From: JAYOFM01 sp038117225
Lineage (GTDB): Bacteria > Pseudomonadota > Alphaproteobacteria > Rhodospirillales > Casp-alpha2
Assembly: GCA_038117225.1 (NCBI GenBank)
Contig: JAYOFM010000007.1
Coordinates: 1-55,534, forward strand
Reading direction: 5' to 3'
Length of the DNA stretch: 55,534 nucleotides
The notes beneath the pieces are model-generated. The model was not told the origin of the DNA and ran no database searches. It saw only the letters and a list, made by a program, of their open reading frames with translations. Both the position numbers and the translations under genes were made by a program. Below, one piece after another: positions 44,519-52,421 of this stretch. Every line of letters begins with the position of its first letter. Positions within the stretch are counted from its first letter, which is position 1.

Positions 44519-46477
44519 CTAGGCATCCAACAGGGTGACAGCCGTTTCAGCGATGTGTTCGGCGGTCAGTCCGTAGTCTTGCACCAGTTCATAGTGTTTG
44601 CCGGTAGCGCCGTAACCGTCGTCGACCCCCATCATCACCAGTTTCTGCGGCACCGAGGCATCCCCCAGGCCGCCTTCGAGAACAACACCTGCGACAATAT
44701 TGCCGAGAACGGTTTTCTGTTGTTGGGCGACAGTGATGATTCCCCGGCACCCTTGGACCGCCTTGAGCAGGCCAGCTTTGTCCAACGGCTTCAGGGTGTG
44801 CAGGTTGACGACCGTCGTTTCCAGTCCCTTCGTTTCCTTGAGGATGACGGCGGCCCGCATGGCCTCGCTGACCTGCGAGCCGCAGGCGACGATGGCAATA
44901 CTGGCCTCCGCACCTGACCAGTCGGTTGAGAGGGTGGTTTCGAACGCATCGACGAATTCGGGCTGACGGCCGGTATAGCGAATGATATTCGCGACGCCGT
45001 ACTGGTAGGGCGTTGAGTCTTTTGTTACGACGGGTTTTGGCGCCCGTTCCTGCAGCGTGATAATAGGGCCGTCGATGTCGCGGATGGCCGCCAGCGTGGC
45101 TTTGTTCGCCTCAATACTGTCGCACGGCCATTGTACTTGCATGTGCGGAAGGTAGTAGCCGAGCGAGACGCTTTCCAGGCACTCGTGGAACGGCCCATCA
45201 CCGCCGAGCAGGCCTTCGGTCGGAAAGTATTTCACGTTGAGACGGGGGTGGGCGACGCTGACCCGAATCTGGTCATAGGCGCGGCCTAGCGCAAAGGTCG
45301 CATAACCGTTGGTGATCGGCGTGAAGCCTTCCTTGGCGAGGCCCGCCGCGACCATCGACATGTTCTGTTCGGCGACGCCGACGTCGAAGAACTGATTGGT
45401 CGACCGGTACTTCTGCCGGTCTTCCTCGGTGATCCCGATGAGCTTGAATGAATCCTGCGTGACGGTGACCACATTGGGGTCGCTGTCCATGCACTGGCGG
45501 AACCCTTCCGAAATCCCCAGCCCCGTCCAGACCGCCTCCACCTGCATATCGTTGCCGGTGTTCCAGCCATAGTCCTGACCAAAATCCGGCACGGCGGCGT
45601 CAAGTTCCCGCGTCATCCGGATCTGGTGTTCGTCGGCCAACTTGAAAAATTCCTCGTACGGGAAACTGACACCGATTTCCGCCAGGGCCTCGGGAATCTG
45701 CTCGCGCGCCGGCGACTTGTTGTGCGACGAGACTTTGTCCTCAAGAAAAGAAACGCCGTTGCCGATCACGGTGTGTCCGACGATGGCGGTCGGGTTGCCG
45801 TTCTTCAGCGCCATTGCCTGGTCGTAGGCGGCGGAAACCTCTTCCAAGTCGTTGCCGTTGACCTCGATGACGTTCCAATGAAAGCTTTTTAGCTTATCGG
45901 CGACGGGTTCAACTTCACTGCATTCCTCGACGCGGTTGTAGCTCTGGATGCGGTTGATATCGAAAAAGGTGATCAGGTTGTCGAGGTTGTGAGTGCCGGC
46001 GTACATGATGGCTTCCCACATGCTGCCTTCCTGCAGCTCGCCGTCGCTGTTATGCGTCACGATCCAATGGTTCTTGCCGCGGATCTTGGCCGCCATGGCC
46101 GAGCCAACGGCGACACCCAATGCCTGACCGAGCGAGCCGCCCGACAGTTCCCACCCCTTGATCTTTGAGATGTTTGGATGCCCTTCGAAGGGGCTGCCGA
46201 CACGCCGGTAGCCGACCGTCTCTTTCCAATCGTGATAGCCCTTCTTGACGAGCAGCGTATAGATGCCCGGCGTGAAATGCATAGGACCGAGGAAGAAGCG
46301 GTCCCGGTCGTCGTCGTCGATATCCACATTGAACTTGTCGAACCAGACGGTAATCAGGGATTCCGCGCCGGACAGCGCGCCGCCGACGTGCCCCGCGCCG
46401 GCGGCGGCGCTCATGGTCAAGGTCAGTGCCTTGAAATCATTGACCATTTCTTTCAGACGTGCGGATGCTTCAGTCAT
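44519..46477 (-). CDS. Transketolase-family enzyme
   Basis: A 652-residue single-chain ThDP enzyme, with N-terminal ThDP domain (about 1-280), pyrimidine-binding domain (about 310-490, FDVGVAEQNM with the catalytic Glu) and C-terminal domain. Substrate-site His are present in GAGHVGG, GPMHFTPGIY and FEGHPNIS. The ThDP signature normally starting GDG reads NSDGELQEG (Ser144-Asp145-Gly146), with the metal-binding Asp kept. GHVGG replaces the usual GHPGG. These changes suggest a specialised transketolase, not the housekeeping one. It precedes the hydroxyacid dehydrogenase and follows a LysR gene and a strong palindrome. Confidence 0.9.
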   Translation of the reverse strand: MTEASARLKEMVNDFKALTLTMSAAAGAGHVGGALSGAESLITVWFDKFNVDIDDDDRDRFFLGPMHFTPGIYTLLVKKGYHDWKETVGYRRVGSPFEGHPNISKIKGWELSGGSLGQALGVAVGSAMAAKIRGKNHWIVTHNSDGELQEGSMWEAIMYAGTHNLDNLITFFDINRIQSYNRVEECSEVEPVADKLKSFHWNVIEVNGNDLEEVSAAYDQAMALKNGNPTAIVGHTVIGNGVSFLEDKVSSHNKSPAREQIPEALAEIGVSFPYEEFFKLADEHQIRMTRELDAAVPDFGQDYGWNTGNDMQVEAVWTGLGISEGFRQCMDSDPNVVTVTQDSFKLIGITEEDRQKYRSTNQFFDVGVAEQNMSMVAAGLAKEGFTPITNGYATFALGRAYDQIRVSVAHPRLNVKYFPTEGLLGGDGPFHECLESVSLGYYLPHMQVQWPCDSIEANKATLAAIRDIDGPIITLQERAPKPVVTKDSTPYQYGVANIIRYTGRQPEFVDAFETTLSTDWSGAEASIAIVACGSQVSEAMRAAVILKETKGLETTVVNLHTLKPLDKAGLLKAVQGCRGIITVAQQQKTVLGNIVAGVVLEGGLGDASVPQKLVMMGVDDGYGATGKHYELVQDYGLTAEHIAETAVTLLDA

Positions 46478-46577
46478 GGTTGGCGTCGTCCTTTTGGTGC
46501 TGGGAGGCGTGATCGATTGGATATGACGACGAAATTAGCATTGATGATAATATTGATAAAATTCAAATAATCATACC

Positions 46578-46600
46578 ACCCATTGATTAGCTCAATGGGT
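46578..46600. promoter_or_regulatory. LysR-type operator candidate
   Basis: A perfect 9-base inverted repeat ACCCATTGA-N5-TCAATGGGT. Its core ATTGA-N5-TCAAT fits the T-N11-A LTTR box. It lies between the LysR gene stop (46646) and the transketolase start (46477), within an AT-rich region (46520-46600) likely to contain the transketolase promoter. A terminator for the LysR gene is the alternative. Confidence 0.55.
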
Positions 46601-46645
46601 ATGGCAAGCGAGCTTGCTCACGTTCGACAGCGGTCGCTACAGGGA

Positions 46646-47530
46646 TCAGCCCTTGCCGGCGCGCGTCTTCACAAGGCTCTCGGCGACAGTAAATAAGGCG
46701 CTGATCAAGGGGCGATTCAAACGTTCCGCCAAGCAGGCGACGTGGGCGTCCACGTGCATGTCAGCATCGGTGATGCGCAACGCCCGCAGCCGGTCGCCGG
46801 GTATGAATTCGGATAGCGACACGATACCGATTCCGAGCCCCCGGATGACCGCCTCGCGGACCGCGTCACGATTGTTGATTTCCATGACCGGCTGAACCTC
46901 GACTCCGGCAGCCTGGGCGGACCGCTCGAAGGCCGCGCGGGTCGTCGACCCTTCGCTCCGAAGCACCATCGGCTGGCCCGCCATGTCCCGAATGCGGAGG
47001 CGTTTGCGACCGGCCCACGGGTGCTCGTCGTTGACGATGACGACGACCTCGTAACGGTTATAGAAGAGCTGATGCAGGCGCGGATCGCTCTCCGGTTCGG
47101 CCAGGATTCCCACGTCCGTCTCGAACGCCATGAGGTCCGCCAGCACGTCCGCCTTGGCGCCCAGGTTGACGTTGAGGCCGACCTTGGGGTGGCGCTGGCG
47201 GAAGTGCTGTAGCAGTTCCATGACGTCGAACGGGCCGATGGCGCCGACCCGCAGTTCGCCGACCTCCAATAGCTGCGCCGCGCGCAGGTGCTGTATGGCC
47301 TCTTCCTCGTGGCCGTACAGGCCCTCGGTGATGGTCAGCAGCGAGCGGCCGACGGGGGTCAGTTTAACCGTGCGGCCGTGGCGGTGAAACAGTTCGACGC
47401 CGAACTGCTCCTCCAGCGCCTTGACGTGGATCGAGATCGTCGGCTGGCCCAAATTCAACGCGCGGGCGGCGGCGGTGAAGCCACCTTCCGTAGCGACCGC
47501 GTGAAAGGCCTGTAGCCAGTTATGGTACAT
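46646..47530 (-). CDS. LysR-family transcriptional regulator
   Basis: A 294-residue LTTR. HTH region FTAAARALNLGQPTISIHVK, followed by an effector domain with VGAIGPFDVMELLQHFRQRH and ETDVGILAEPESDPRLHQLF. The effector domain looks like the LysR type that accompanies aminoethylphosphonate catabolism genes, but I can only say the pattern is similar, and no phosphonate gene is nearby. It starts 12 bases after the nitroreductase stop and is followed by the palindrome and the transketolase gene, so it may regulate both sides. Confidence 0.9.
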   Translation of the reverse strand: MYHNWLQAFHAVATEGGFTAAARALNLGQPTISIHVKALEEQFGVELFHRHGRTVKLTPVGRSLLTITEGLYGHEEEAIQHLRAAQLLEVGELRVGAIGPFDVMELLQHFRQRHPKVGLNVNLGAKADVLADLMAFETDVGILAEPESDPRLHQLFYNRYEVVVIVNDEHPWAGRKRLRIRDMAGQPMVLRSEGSTTRAAFERSAQAAGVEVQPVMEINNRDAVREAVIRGLGIGIVSLSEFIPGDRLRALRITDADMHVDAHVACLAERLNRPLISALFTVAESLVKTRAGKG

Positions 47531-47542
47531 CGGTCGCCTCGA

Positions 47543-48385
47543 TCAGAGATCAAAACCCCGTTCGCGGATGAACGGGCCGAAGCGCGGGCGGTCGTGGATG
47601 GAAACTTGGCGGGCCTTGTCGTCGGACCAGCCGTAGTGGTCGACGCGGCCGTATTGCGCTTCCATGCGCTGGCCATCGTGTTTCGGCGGCTCAGCCGCGT
47701 GGCGGCGGCGGTCGTAGGCGGTGACGTCGTCGATCATGGTGGCATCGTCGTAGGTGCCTTCGTGCACGAACACCGACAACGGCATGCGCATGCGCGTCGG
47801 CGGTTCGTCGGCCGGCCAGCCGACCGTCAGACCGGCGACCGGGAAGACCCGGTCGGGCAGGGCGAACAATTCGGCGATGTCGTCAATGGGATCGCGCACC
47901 GCGCTGACCGGGCAGCAACCCAGGCCTTCGCCTTCCGCCGCGGCGATCAGCCAGCCCATCACCAAGGCGGCGTCGACGGTGGCGTTCATGAAGGCATCCG
48001 TGTCTTCGTGGCCGAACGGCACGTTGCGGGCGTCACAGATGCGTTGGATGCGCCGGCCGTCGCCGCAGATCAACAGAAATTCGGCGGCCTCGCCGATCCA
48101 GCTCATGGACGGGATTAGTTCGACCACGCGGGTCTTCTGTTCGACTGTGGCGCGGATCACGGCGGCCTGTTGCAGATCCGACTTGGCCGGCGCGGAGAAG
48201 GCGGCGGCGAGGATGATGCGCAAGGTGTCCGCCGGAATCGCCTCACGGGTGAAGCGGCGGCGCGAGCGATGGCTGAGCAAATGCGCGGCGACGCTGCTGT
48301 CCGGGCCGGCGGCGGGCCGGTCCTTGCCGGTGTCGTCAGGGAGACCGAAGCGGGCGGTGATCAGTTCGGCGATGGTATCGGGCAT
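47543..48385 (-). CDS. Nitroreductase-family flavoprotein
   Basis: A 280-residue FMN-dependent oxidoreductase. HRSRRRFTREAIPADTLRIIL and AAFSAPAKSDLQQAAVI form the FMN phosphate and N-terminal region; later GLGCCPVSAVRDPI and FPVAGLTVGWPADEPPTRMR match the family. It resembles the NfsA/FRP branch by length and C-terminal extension (about 220-280). It begins 15 bases after the hydro-lyase beta stop, so it is part of the same operon. A reductive step on a conjugated substrate is possible. The last about 15 codons are repeated at 43388-43432. Confidence 0.9.
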   Translation of the reverse strand: MPDTIAELITARFGLPDDTGKDRPAAGPDSSVAAHLLSHRSRRRFTREAIPADTLRIILAAAFSAPAKSDLQQAAVIRATVEQKTRVVELIPSMSWIGEAAEFLLICGDGRRIQRICDARNVPFGHEDTDAFMNATVDAALVMGWLIAAAEGEGLGCCPVSAVRDPIDDIAELFALPDRVFPVAGLTVGWPADEPPTRMRMPLSVFVHEGTYDDATMIDDVTAYDRRRHAAEPPKHDGQRMEAQYGRVDHYGWSDDKARQVSIHDRPRFGPFIRERGFDL

Positions 48386-48400
48386 GCGGGCCTCCGGATA

Positions 48401-49078
48401 TCAGATGAGTTCGTCGCTGCGGTCGTCGGTCTCGCCGAATCGCTTGAGGACGGCTGGCCGGGTGCCTTCGTAGGCGGCGTCCAGGCCCTTGGCGATCTTG
48501 GCATTTTCGCGCTCGAACAGGCTATTGCCGTCGAGATCGCTGTCGACGATGAAGGGGCCGAAGTTTTCCACTTCCAGTACCCACATGGCTTGGGCAATGC
48601 CGAGCTCCTTAAGCCAGTGCACGTCGCGCACTTTCTTCACGCCACGGCCCAGCAGGGCGCCTGTGCCGTAGCCGACGGTGGTCAGATAGACGGCGTTATT
48701 GGGCACAAAATCGCGTTTGTAATCGGCCGATGTCATGCCGCCCTTGCCGAGGATAAGCTGGGCGCCGGAGACATCGAACCAGTCGGCCAGCCACTTGGAA
48801 AAGCGAAACGACGCGGTCGCGGTTACGGCGCTGAGATCATAACTGCCGTCGTCCCGTTGCGCCGCCGCCGGCGAGCAATGGAAGTTGGCGGCGCTTTCCG
48901 CCGGCAGATCGAGCGGCAGCGCGGCGCGCTCCTCGAGGACGCGCATATAAACGCCTTCGCGGCCCGTATAGACGACCCCGTCCAGATAGACGATGTTGCC
49001 GATCTCGAGCTCCCTGAGATCGGCGACGCTGGGCTTGGTGCTCAGGCGGACTTTCTTGAGATTTCCGCTATCGGCCAT
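48401..49078 (-). CDS. Class I fumarase-like hydro-lyase, beta subunit (divergent)
   Basis: A 225-residue protein of the tartrate dehydratase beta / fumarase C-terminal family, with LEIGNIVYLDGVVYTGREG and LILGKGGMTSADY. The segment that in classical members contains a GPTT-type substrate motif reads AVTATASFRFSKW (84-96), so substrate contacts may differ from fumarate or tartrate. I chose ATG at 49078; this overlaps the alpha subunit end by 37 bases, and an upstream in-frame start would extend the overlap. Acts with the alpha subunit encoded just upstream. Confidence 0.85.
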   Translation of the reverse strand: MADSGNLKKVRLSTKPSVADLRELEIGNIVYLDGVVYTGREGVYMRVLEERAALPLDLPAESAANFHCSPAAAQRDDGSYDLSAVTATASFRFSKWLADWFDVSGAQLILGKGGMTSADYKRDFVPNNAVYLTTVGYGTGALLGRGVKKVRDVHWLKELGIAQAMWVLEVENFGPFIVDSDLDGNSLFERENAKIAKGLDAAYEGTRPAVLKRFGETDDRSDELI

Positions 49079-50004
49079 TCGACCGTCTCCCGTCTTTGAA
49101 AGGGGGTGTACCACTCAGGGTCGGTGCGATAGGTGACCTGGCCATCGGCGTGGATGCGGGCAACAGCGCGCCGTGACGACAGGCAGAAGGCATGCACGCT
49201 CATCTGCATGCCGCCGGTGTGGCAGTAGCCGACCTCGATATGGCAATCGATGACCATGGATTTGCCGACGAAGCCCATGGCGCCCATGCCGATGGAATTT
49301 CCGAGCTCGATCAGTTCCAGTTCCAACTCGGCGATTTTCGGGTCCGGGTTGCGGTCGCCGACGATGCGCAGGCAGGCGGCGCGTTTGCCGTGCACCATGC
49401 AGGTGTCCTTGGAACCGCCGAGGCCGATGCCGATGATCGCCGGCTGGCAGGCCAGGCCGCGCTTGCCGAAGGCGACCAGACTGTCGAGGTAAAAGCGCTT
49501 GATGCCCTGGATACCGTCGCTCGGGAACAACATGCGGTAATCGGTGCCGAACAAGCCGCCCTTGTGCACGGTGGTCAGATCGATCCATTCGCCATCTGGC
49601 TCGAAGGCGTATTCGATTTCCGGCGCGGCGATGCCGACATTGTTGTCATGGTCGGTGCGCCACAGGGGGTGCACCCGGTTGGGACGTAGCGGCACCCCGT
49701 TGGTGGCGTAGGCGGTGGCCTGGCGGAGTGCCTGTTCGAGCGCTACCGGGCCGCCCTCGATGCGGGCCTCGTTGGCGATCTTGACGTACCAGCGGGGGCA
49801 GCCGGTATCGCCGCACATGGCGCGCCGGTCCTGCTTCGCTGCCTCATAGTTTTCCAGCATGGCCTGCAGCACGAACGACGACAGGTCGCCGTCCTCGGCG
49901 TCGGCGGCGGCCTTCAGGCCGGTCAGGTAGTCGTCCGGGATTTCGATGGCGGCCTTGTCCATCAGCGTCATCGCCGTGGCGTGGATGGTGTCGATGGCAA
50001 TCAT
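49042..50004 (-). CDS. Class I fumarase-like hydro-lyase, alpha subunit
   Basis: A 320-residue iron-sulfur hydro-lyase of the TtdA / fumarase N-terminal family. Candidate [4Fe-4S] ligands are Cys64 in AMCGDTGCPRW, the Cys of GIGLGGSKDTCMVHGKRAA and a Cys in MVIDCHIEVGYCHTGG. The long N-terminal part with DHDNNVGIAAPEIEYAFEPD matches the family. It heads a pair with the beta subunit and follows the flavoprotein by about 20 bases, so hydration or dehydration of a dicarboxylate next to a fumarate/succinate-type redox step is implied. Confidence 0.9.
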   Translation of the reverse strand: MIAIDTIHATAMTLMDKAAIEIPDDYLTGLKAAADAEDGDLSSFVLQAMLENYEAAKQDRRAMCGDTGCPRWYVKIANEARIEGGPVALEQALRQATAYATNGVPLRPNRVHPLWRTDHDNNVGIAAPEIEYAFEPDGEWIDLTTVHKGGLFGTDYRMLFPSDGIQGIKRFYLDSLVAFGKRGLACQPAIIGIGLGGSKDTCMVHGKRAACLRIVGDRNPDPKIAELELELIELGNSIGMGAMGFVGKSMVIDCHIEVGYCHTGGMQMSVHAFCLSSRRAVARIHADGQVTYRTDPEWYTPFQRRETVEWPIAEISRKSA

Positions 50005-50026
50005 CGCGGGGTCCTCGATTTCTGGC

Positions 50027-51748
50027 TCAGGCGTCGTCGGTGAGCAGCGTCTCGCCGGGTTTGACGATGGTAAAGCGCACGGGCACGCGGGTCACGTCCA
50101 GGTCGTCGCCCGTCCGGCGGGTGGTGACGAAGTAGGAGGTGTCGAGATCGCCAGCCTCGGGGAAATCTTCCCGGTAATGAGCGCCGCGGGAATTTTCCCG
50201 CGACAGTGCGGCGCCGGCGATGATTTCCGACACGTCGATCAGGCTCTGCAGGTTGAGCCAGTCGTGCCAGGTCAGGTTGAACACGCGGTCGTCCTCGGCG
50301 AGTCCGGTCCGCATCAGTTCCGCCTTGAGGGCGCGAATGCCGACGAGGCCGCGCTCGATCCCCTCAGCGGTTCGCGATACGCCGACGTCGTCCCACATAA
50401 GGTCCATCAGACGCTCACGCAGATTGTTGATGTCGCCGGCTGGTTGGCTGAACGGATAGAGCGCTCGCGCCATCTCGGTTTCGATCAGCGTGTCATCGGG
50501 GTCGCGCAGCGCATTGACGCCGGCGGCGTCGCGGGCCATCACCTCGCCGGCGATGCCGCCGTAAACGGTGGAATTGGCGACACCATTGCCGCCCAGGCGG
50601 TTGGCGCCATGGGCGCCGCCGGCATCCTCTCCGGCCACGTACAGGCCCGGAAGCTCGGTGCGGGTATCAGCGTCGCAGATCATGCCGCCCATCAGATAGT
50701 GCGCCGTCGGCACCACCTCGACCAAACCGCCGGCGAGATCGAAGCCGCAATCGGCGCAACGCTTGACCATGCCGACGAAGCGCTTGGCGACGTCCTCGGG
50801 TCCGAGGTGGCTCATCGCGATGTAGACACCGCCGTTCGGCGTCGTATTGCCCTTGCGCATCTCGTCATAAATGGCGCGGCTGACGATGTCGCGGGTGGCG
50901 CGTTCGCCGCGTTCGTCATAGTCGAACATGAAGCGTCGCTGGTCGCCATCCAACAGATAGCCGCCGGCGCCGCGCAGGCCTTCTTCCAGCACCGTCCCGG
51001 TCATCCGCGTGTCGTGACCGGCGAGCAACCCGGTGGGATGGAACTGCACCATTTCCATGTCGCGTAACGGCAAGCCGATGCGGTGGCCCATGGCCAGGCC
51101 GTCCATGGACTTGTCGCCCGACGGCGTGTGATAGCGATACATGGTCGGCCCGCCGCCGGTGGCCAGCAGCACCGCCTTGGCGCGGACGAAACGGAACACC
51201 CCGGTCCGCATGTCGACCAGCAGCACGCCGGCCAGCGCGTCGCCGGCCTTGGTCGGGATGAAGGCGAGGGCGCGGTGTTCCTCCAGCCGCTCGACCGGCC
51301 GAGCCAGCACCTGCTCCATCAGCCGGTTGATGATCTCGATGCCGGTCAGGTCGCCCTTGTGAACGGTACGGTCGAAGGTCTGGCCGGCGAAGGCCTTGTG
51401 GTGCAGCGAACCATCGGCATTGCGATCGAAGAAGCAGCCGACTTCATTCTCCAGTTCCTGGACCCGGGTCACCGCGGTCTCACACAGTTTCCACGCCATG
51501 TCCTGATCGGGCAGCCATTTGCCGCCCTCGATGGTGTCCATGAAATGGCGTTCGACGGAGTCTCCCGGTGACAGAGCGACGTTGTAGCCGCCCTGTACCA
51601 TGCGGGTGCAGCCGCATTTGCCGAGCAATCCCTTGACGGCGATGGTGATCTTCATTTCCGGCGCCGCCTTCTGCGCGTGCAGCGCGGCGAACAGGCCGGC
51701 GCCACCGGCGCCGAGGATCAGGATATCCGTGTCGTGGCGTTCCAGCAT
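50027..51748 (-). CDS. Succinate dehydrogenase/fumarate reductase-like flavoprotein (non-covalent FAD predicted)
   Basis: A 573-residue FAD subunit. FAD motif GAGGAG is at 13-18. Dicarboxylate residues of FrdA are conserved: His237 (QFHPTG), Glu256 (LEEG), Arg286 (ATRDIVS), His350 (PTAHYLMGG) and Arg384 (GANRLGGN). The His that binds FAD covalently in E. coli FrdA/SdhA is replaced by Cys47 (KCGCTRMVQGG, five residues before QGG). A frame open upstream to 51943 overlaps the membrane subunit gene, so I start at ATG 51748, about 3 bases after that gene. With FrdB-, C- and D-like partners it forms a membrane complex, electrons passing to or from quinone. Confidence 0.93.
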   Translation of the reverse strand: MLERHDTDILILGAGGAGLFAALHAQKAAPEMKITIAVKGLLGKCGCTRMVQGGYNVALSPGDSVERHFMDTIEGGKWLPDQDMAWKLCETAVTRVQELENEVGCFFDRNADGSLHHKAFAGQTFDRTVHKGDLTGIEIINRLMEQVLARPVERLEEHRALAFIPTKAGDALAGVLLVDMRTGVFRFVRAKAVLLATGGGPTMYRYHTPSGDKSMDGLAMGHRIGLPLRDMEMVQFHPTGLLAGHDTRMTGTVLEEGLRGAGGYLLDGDQRRFMFDYDERGERATRDIVSRAIYDEMRKGNTTPNGGVYIAMSHLGPEDVAKRFVGMVKRCADCGFDLAGGLVEVVPTAHYLMGGMICDADTRTELPGLYVAGEDAGGAHGANRLGGNGVANSTVYGGIAGEVMARDAAGVNALRDPDDTLIETEMARALYPFSQPAGDINNLRERLMDLMWDDVGVSRTAEGIERGLVGIRALKAELMRTGLAEDDRVFNLTWHDWLNLQSLIDVSEIIAGAALSRENSRGAHYREDFPEAGDLDTSYFVTTRRTGDDLDVTRVPVRFTIVKPGETLLTDDA

Positions 51749-51750
51749 GG

Positions 51751-52092
51751 TCAGGTCGCGTTCAAGAAGAAGCCGATGGCAACGAACGCCGAGACCGCCG
51801 TGGCCAGCGCCGCATAGGTCTTCTGGCGCGGCGACCAGGGCAGAAATTCCAAGGCCAGCAGACGCAGGCCGCCAAACAGATGGGCCGCCAGCAGAAACAC
51901 CAGTCCGACTTCCGTCGCCTTGACCAGTGGGGTGCGAGTCCAATCGAGAAAAACATCCAGTGCCGCGCCGCCTTCGATCGCCAGCCCGAGCACATAGAAA
52001 TGCGCCGGCAGGAACAGCGCCAATGCCAGGCCGGAGACACGGTGTACGATGAAGGCGATCCAGAGCGGGTGATGGCGGTGCGGGCGGATCAT
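51751..52092 (-). CDS. Succinate dehydrogenase/fumarate reductase membrane anchor, SdhC-like (second)
   Basis: A 113-residue, three-helix membrane protein: IAFIVHRVSGLALALFLPAH (the SdhC-type HRxSG motif) and LLAAHLFGGLRLLALEF, with His residues that could ligate haem b. It begins at ATG 52092, whose A is the last base of the preceding stop TGA (one-base overlap). It forms the second half of the quinone-binding anchor. Confidence 0.88.
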   Translation of the reverse strand: MIRPHRHHPLWIAFIVHRVSGLALALFLPAHFYVLGLAIEGGAALDVFLDWTRTPLVKATEVGLVFLLAAHLFGGLRLLALEFLPWSPRQKTYAALATAVSAFVAIGFFLNAT

Positions 52093-52421
52093 CACATCAC
52101 CACCGCGACGACGGCGCGACCGCCCAAGCCGGCTAAGCCGAGGCCGACTAGCCACGTCAGCGCGGACAGGGCGGTGCCGGAAACCGTCAGCCACTCGTGC
52201 GCGATGACGCGGACACCGATGGCCGCGTGTATGGAGACGGCGGTGACGAAAAGGCCATAGAACAAGCCCCAGGCGAGGCTGCCCTGCGTTCGCGATAGTA
52301 TTTCGGCGGCGCTGAGTCCGCCCTGCACGGCATAGATCATCACCGCCAGATGGCCGAGAACCAGTGGCGCCATGACCATGGCGCTGAGCCGTTGCAGGAG
52401 ATAGAGGCGGACGTTCAGCAT
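52092..52421 (-). CDS. Succinate dehydrogenase/fumarate reductase membrane anchor, first
   Basis: A 109-residue, three-helix membrane protein. LLQRLSAMVMAPLVLGHLAV and SIHAAIGVRVIAHEWL recall the SdhD/SdhC haem-binding stretches (HxxxGxRxxxxE). It begins directly after the FrdB-like stop (TAG then ATG) and ends with a one-base overlap to the next anchor gene, so these are tightly coupled. Sequences of these anchors are poorly conserved, so the C versus D label is not assigned. Confidence 0.86.
   Translation of the reverse strand: MLNVRLYLLQRLSAMVMAPLVLGHLAVMIYAVQGGLSAAEILSRTQGSLAWGLFYGLFVTAVSIHAAIGVRVIAHEWLTVSGTALSALTWLVGLGLAGLGGRAVVAVVM

Noticed and set aside
49946..51067. Antisense frame over the flavoprotein gene
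   Set aside because: The minus-strand flavoprotein has a complete active site; the plus-strand product is an artefact of codon bias.
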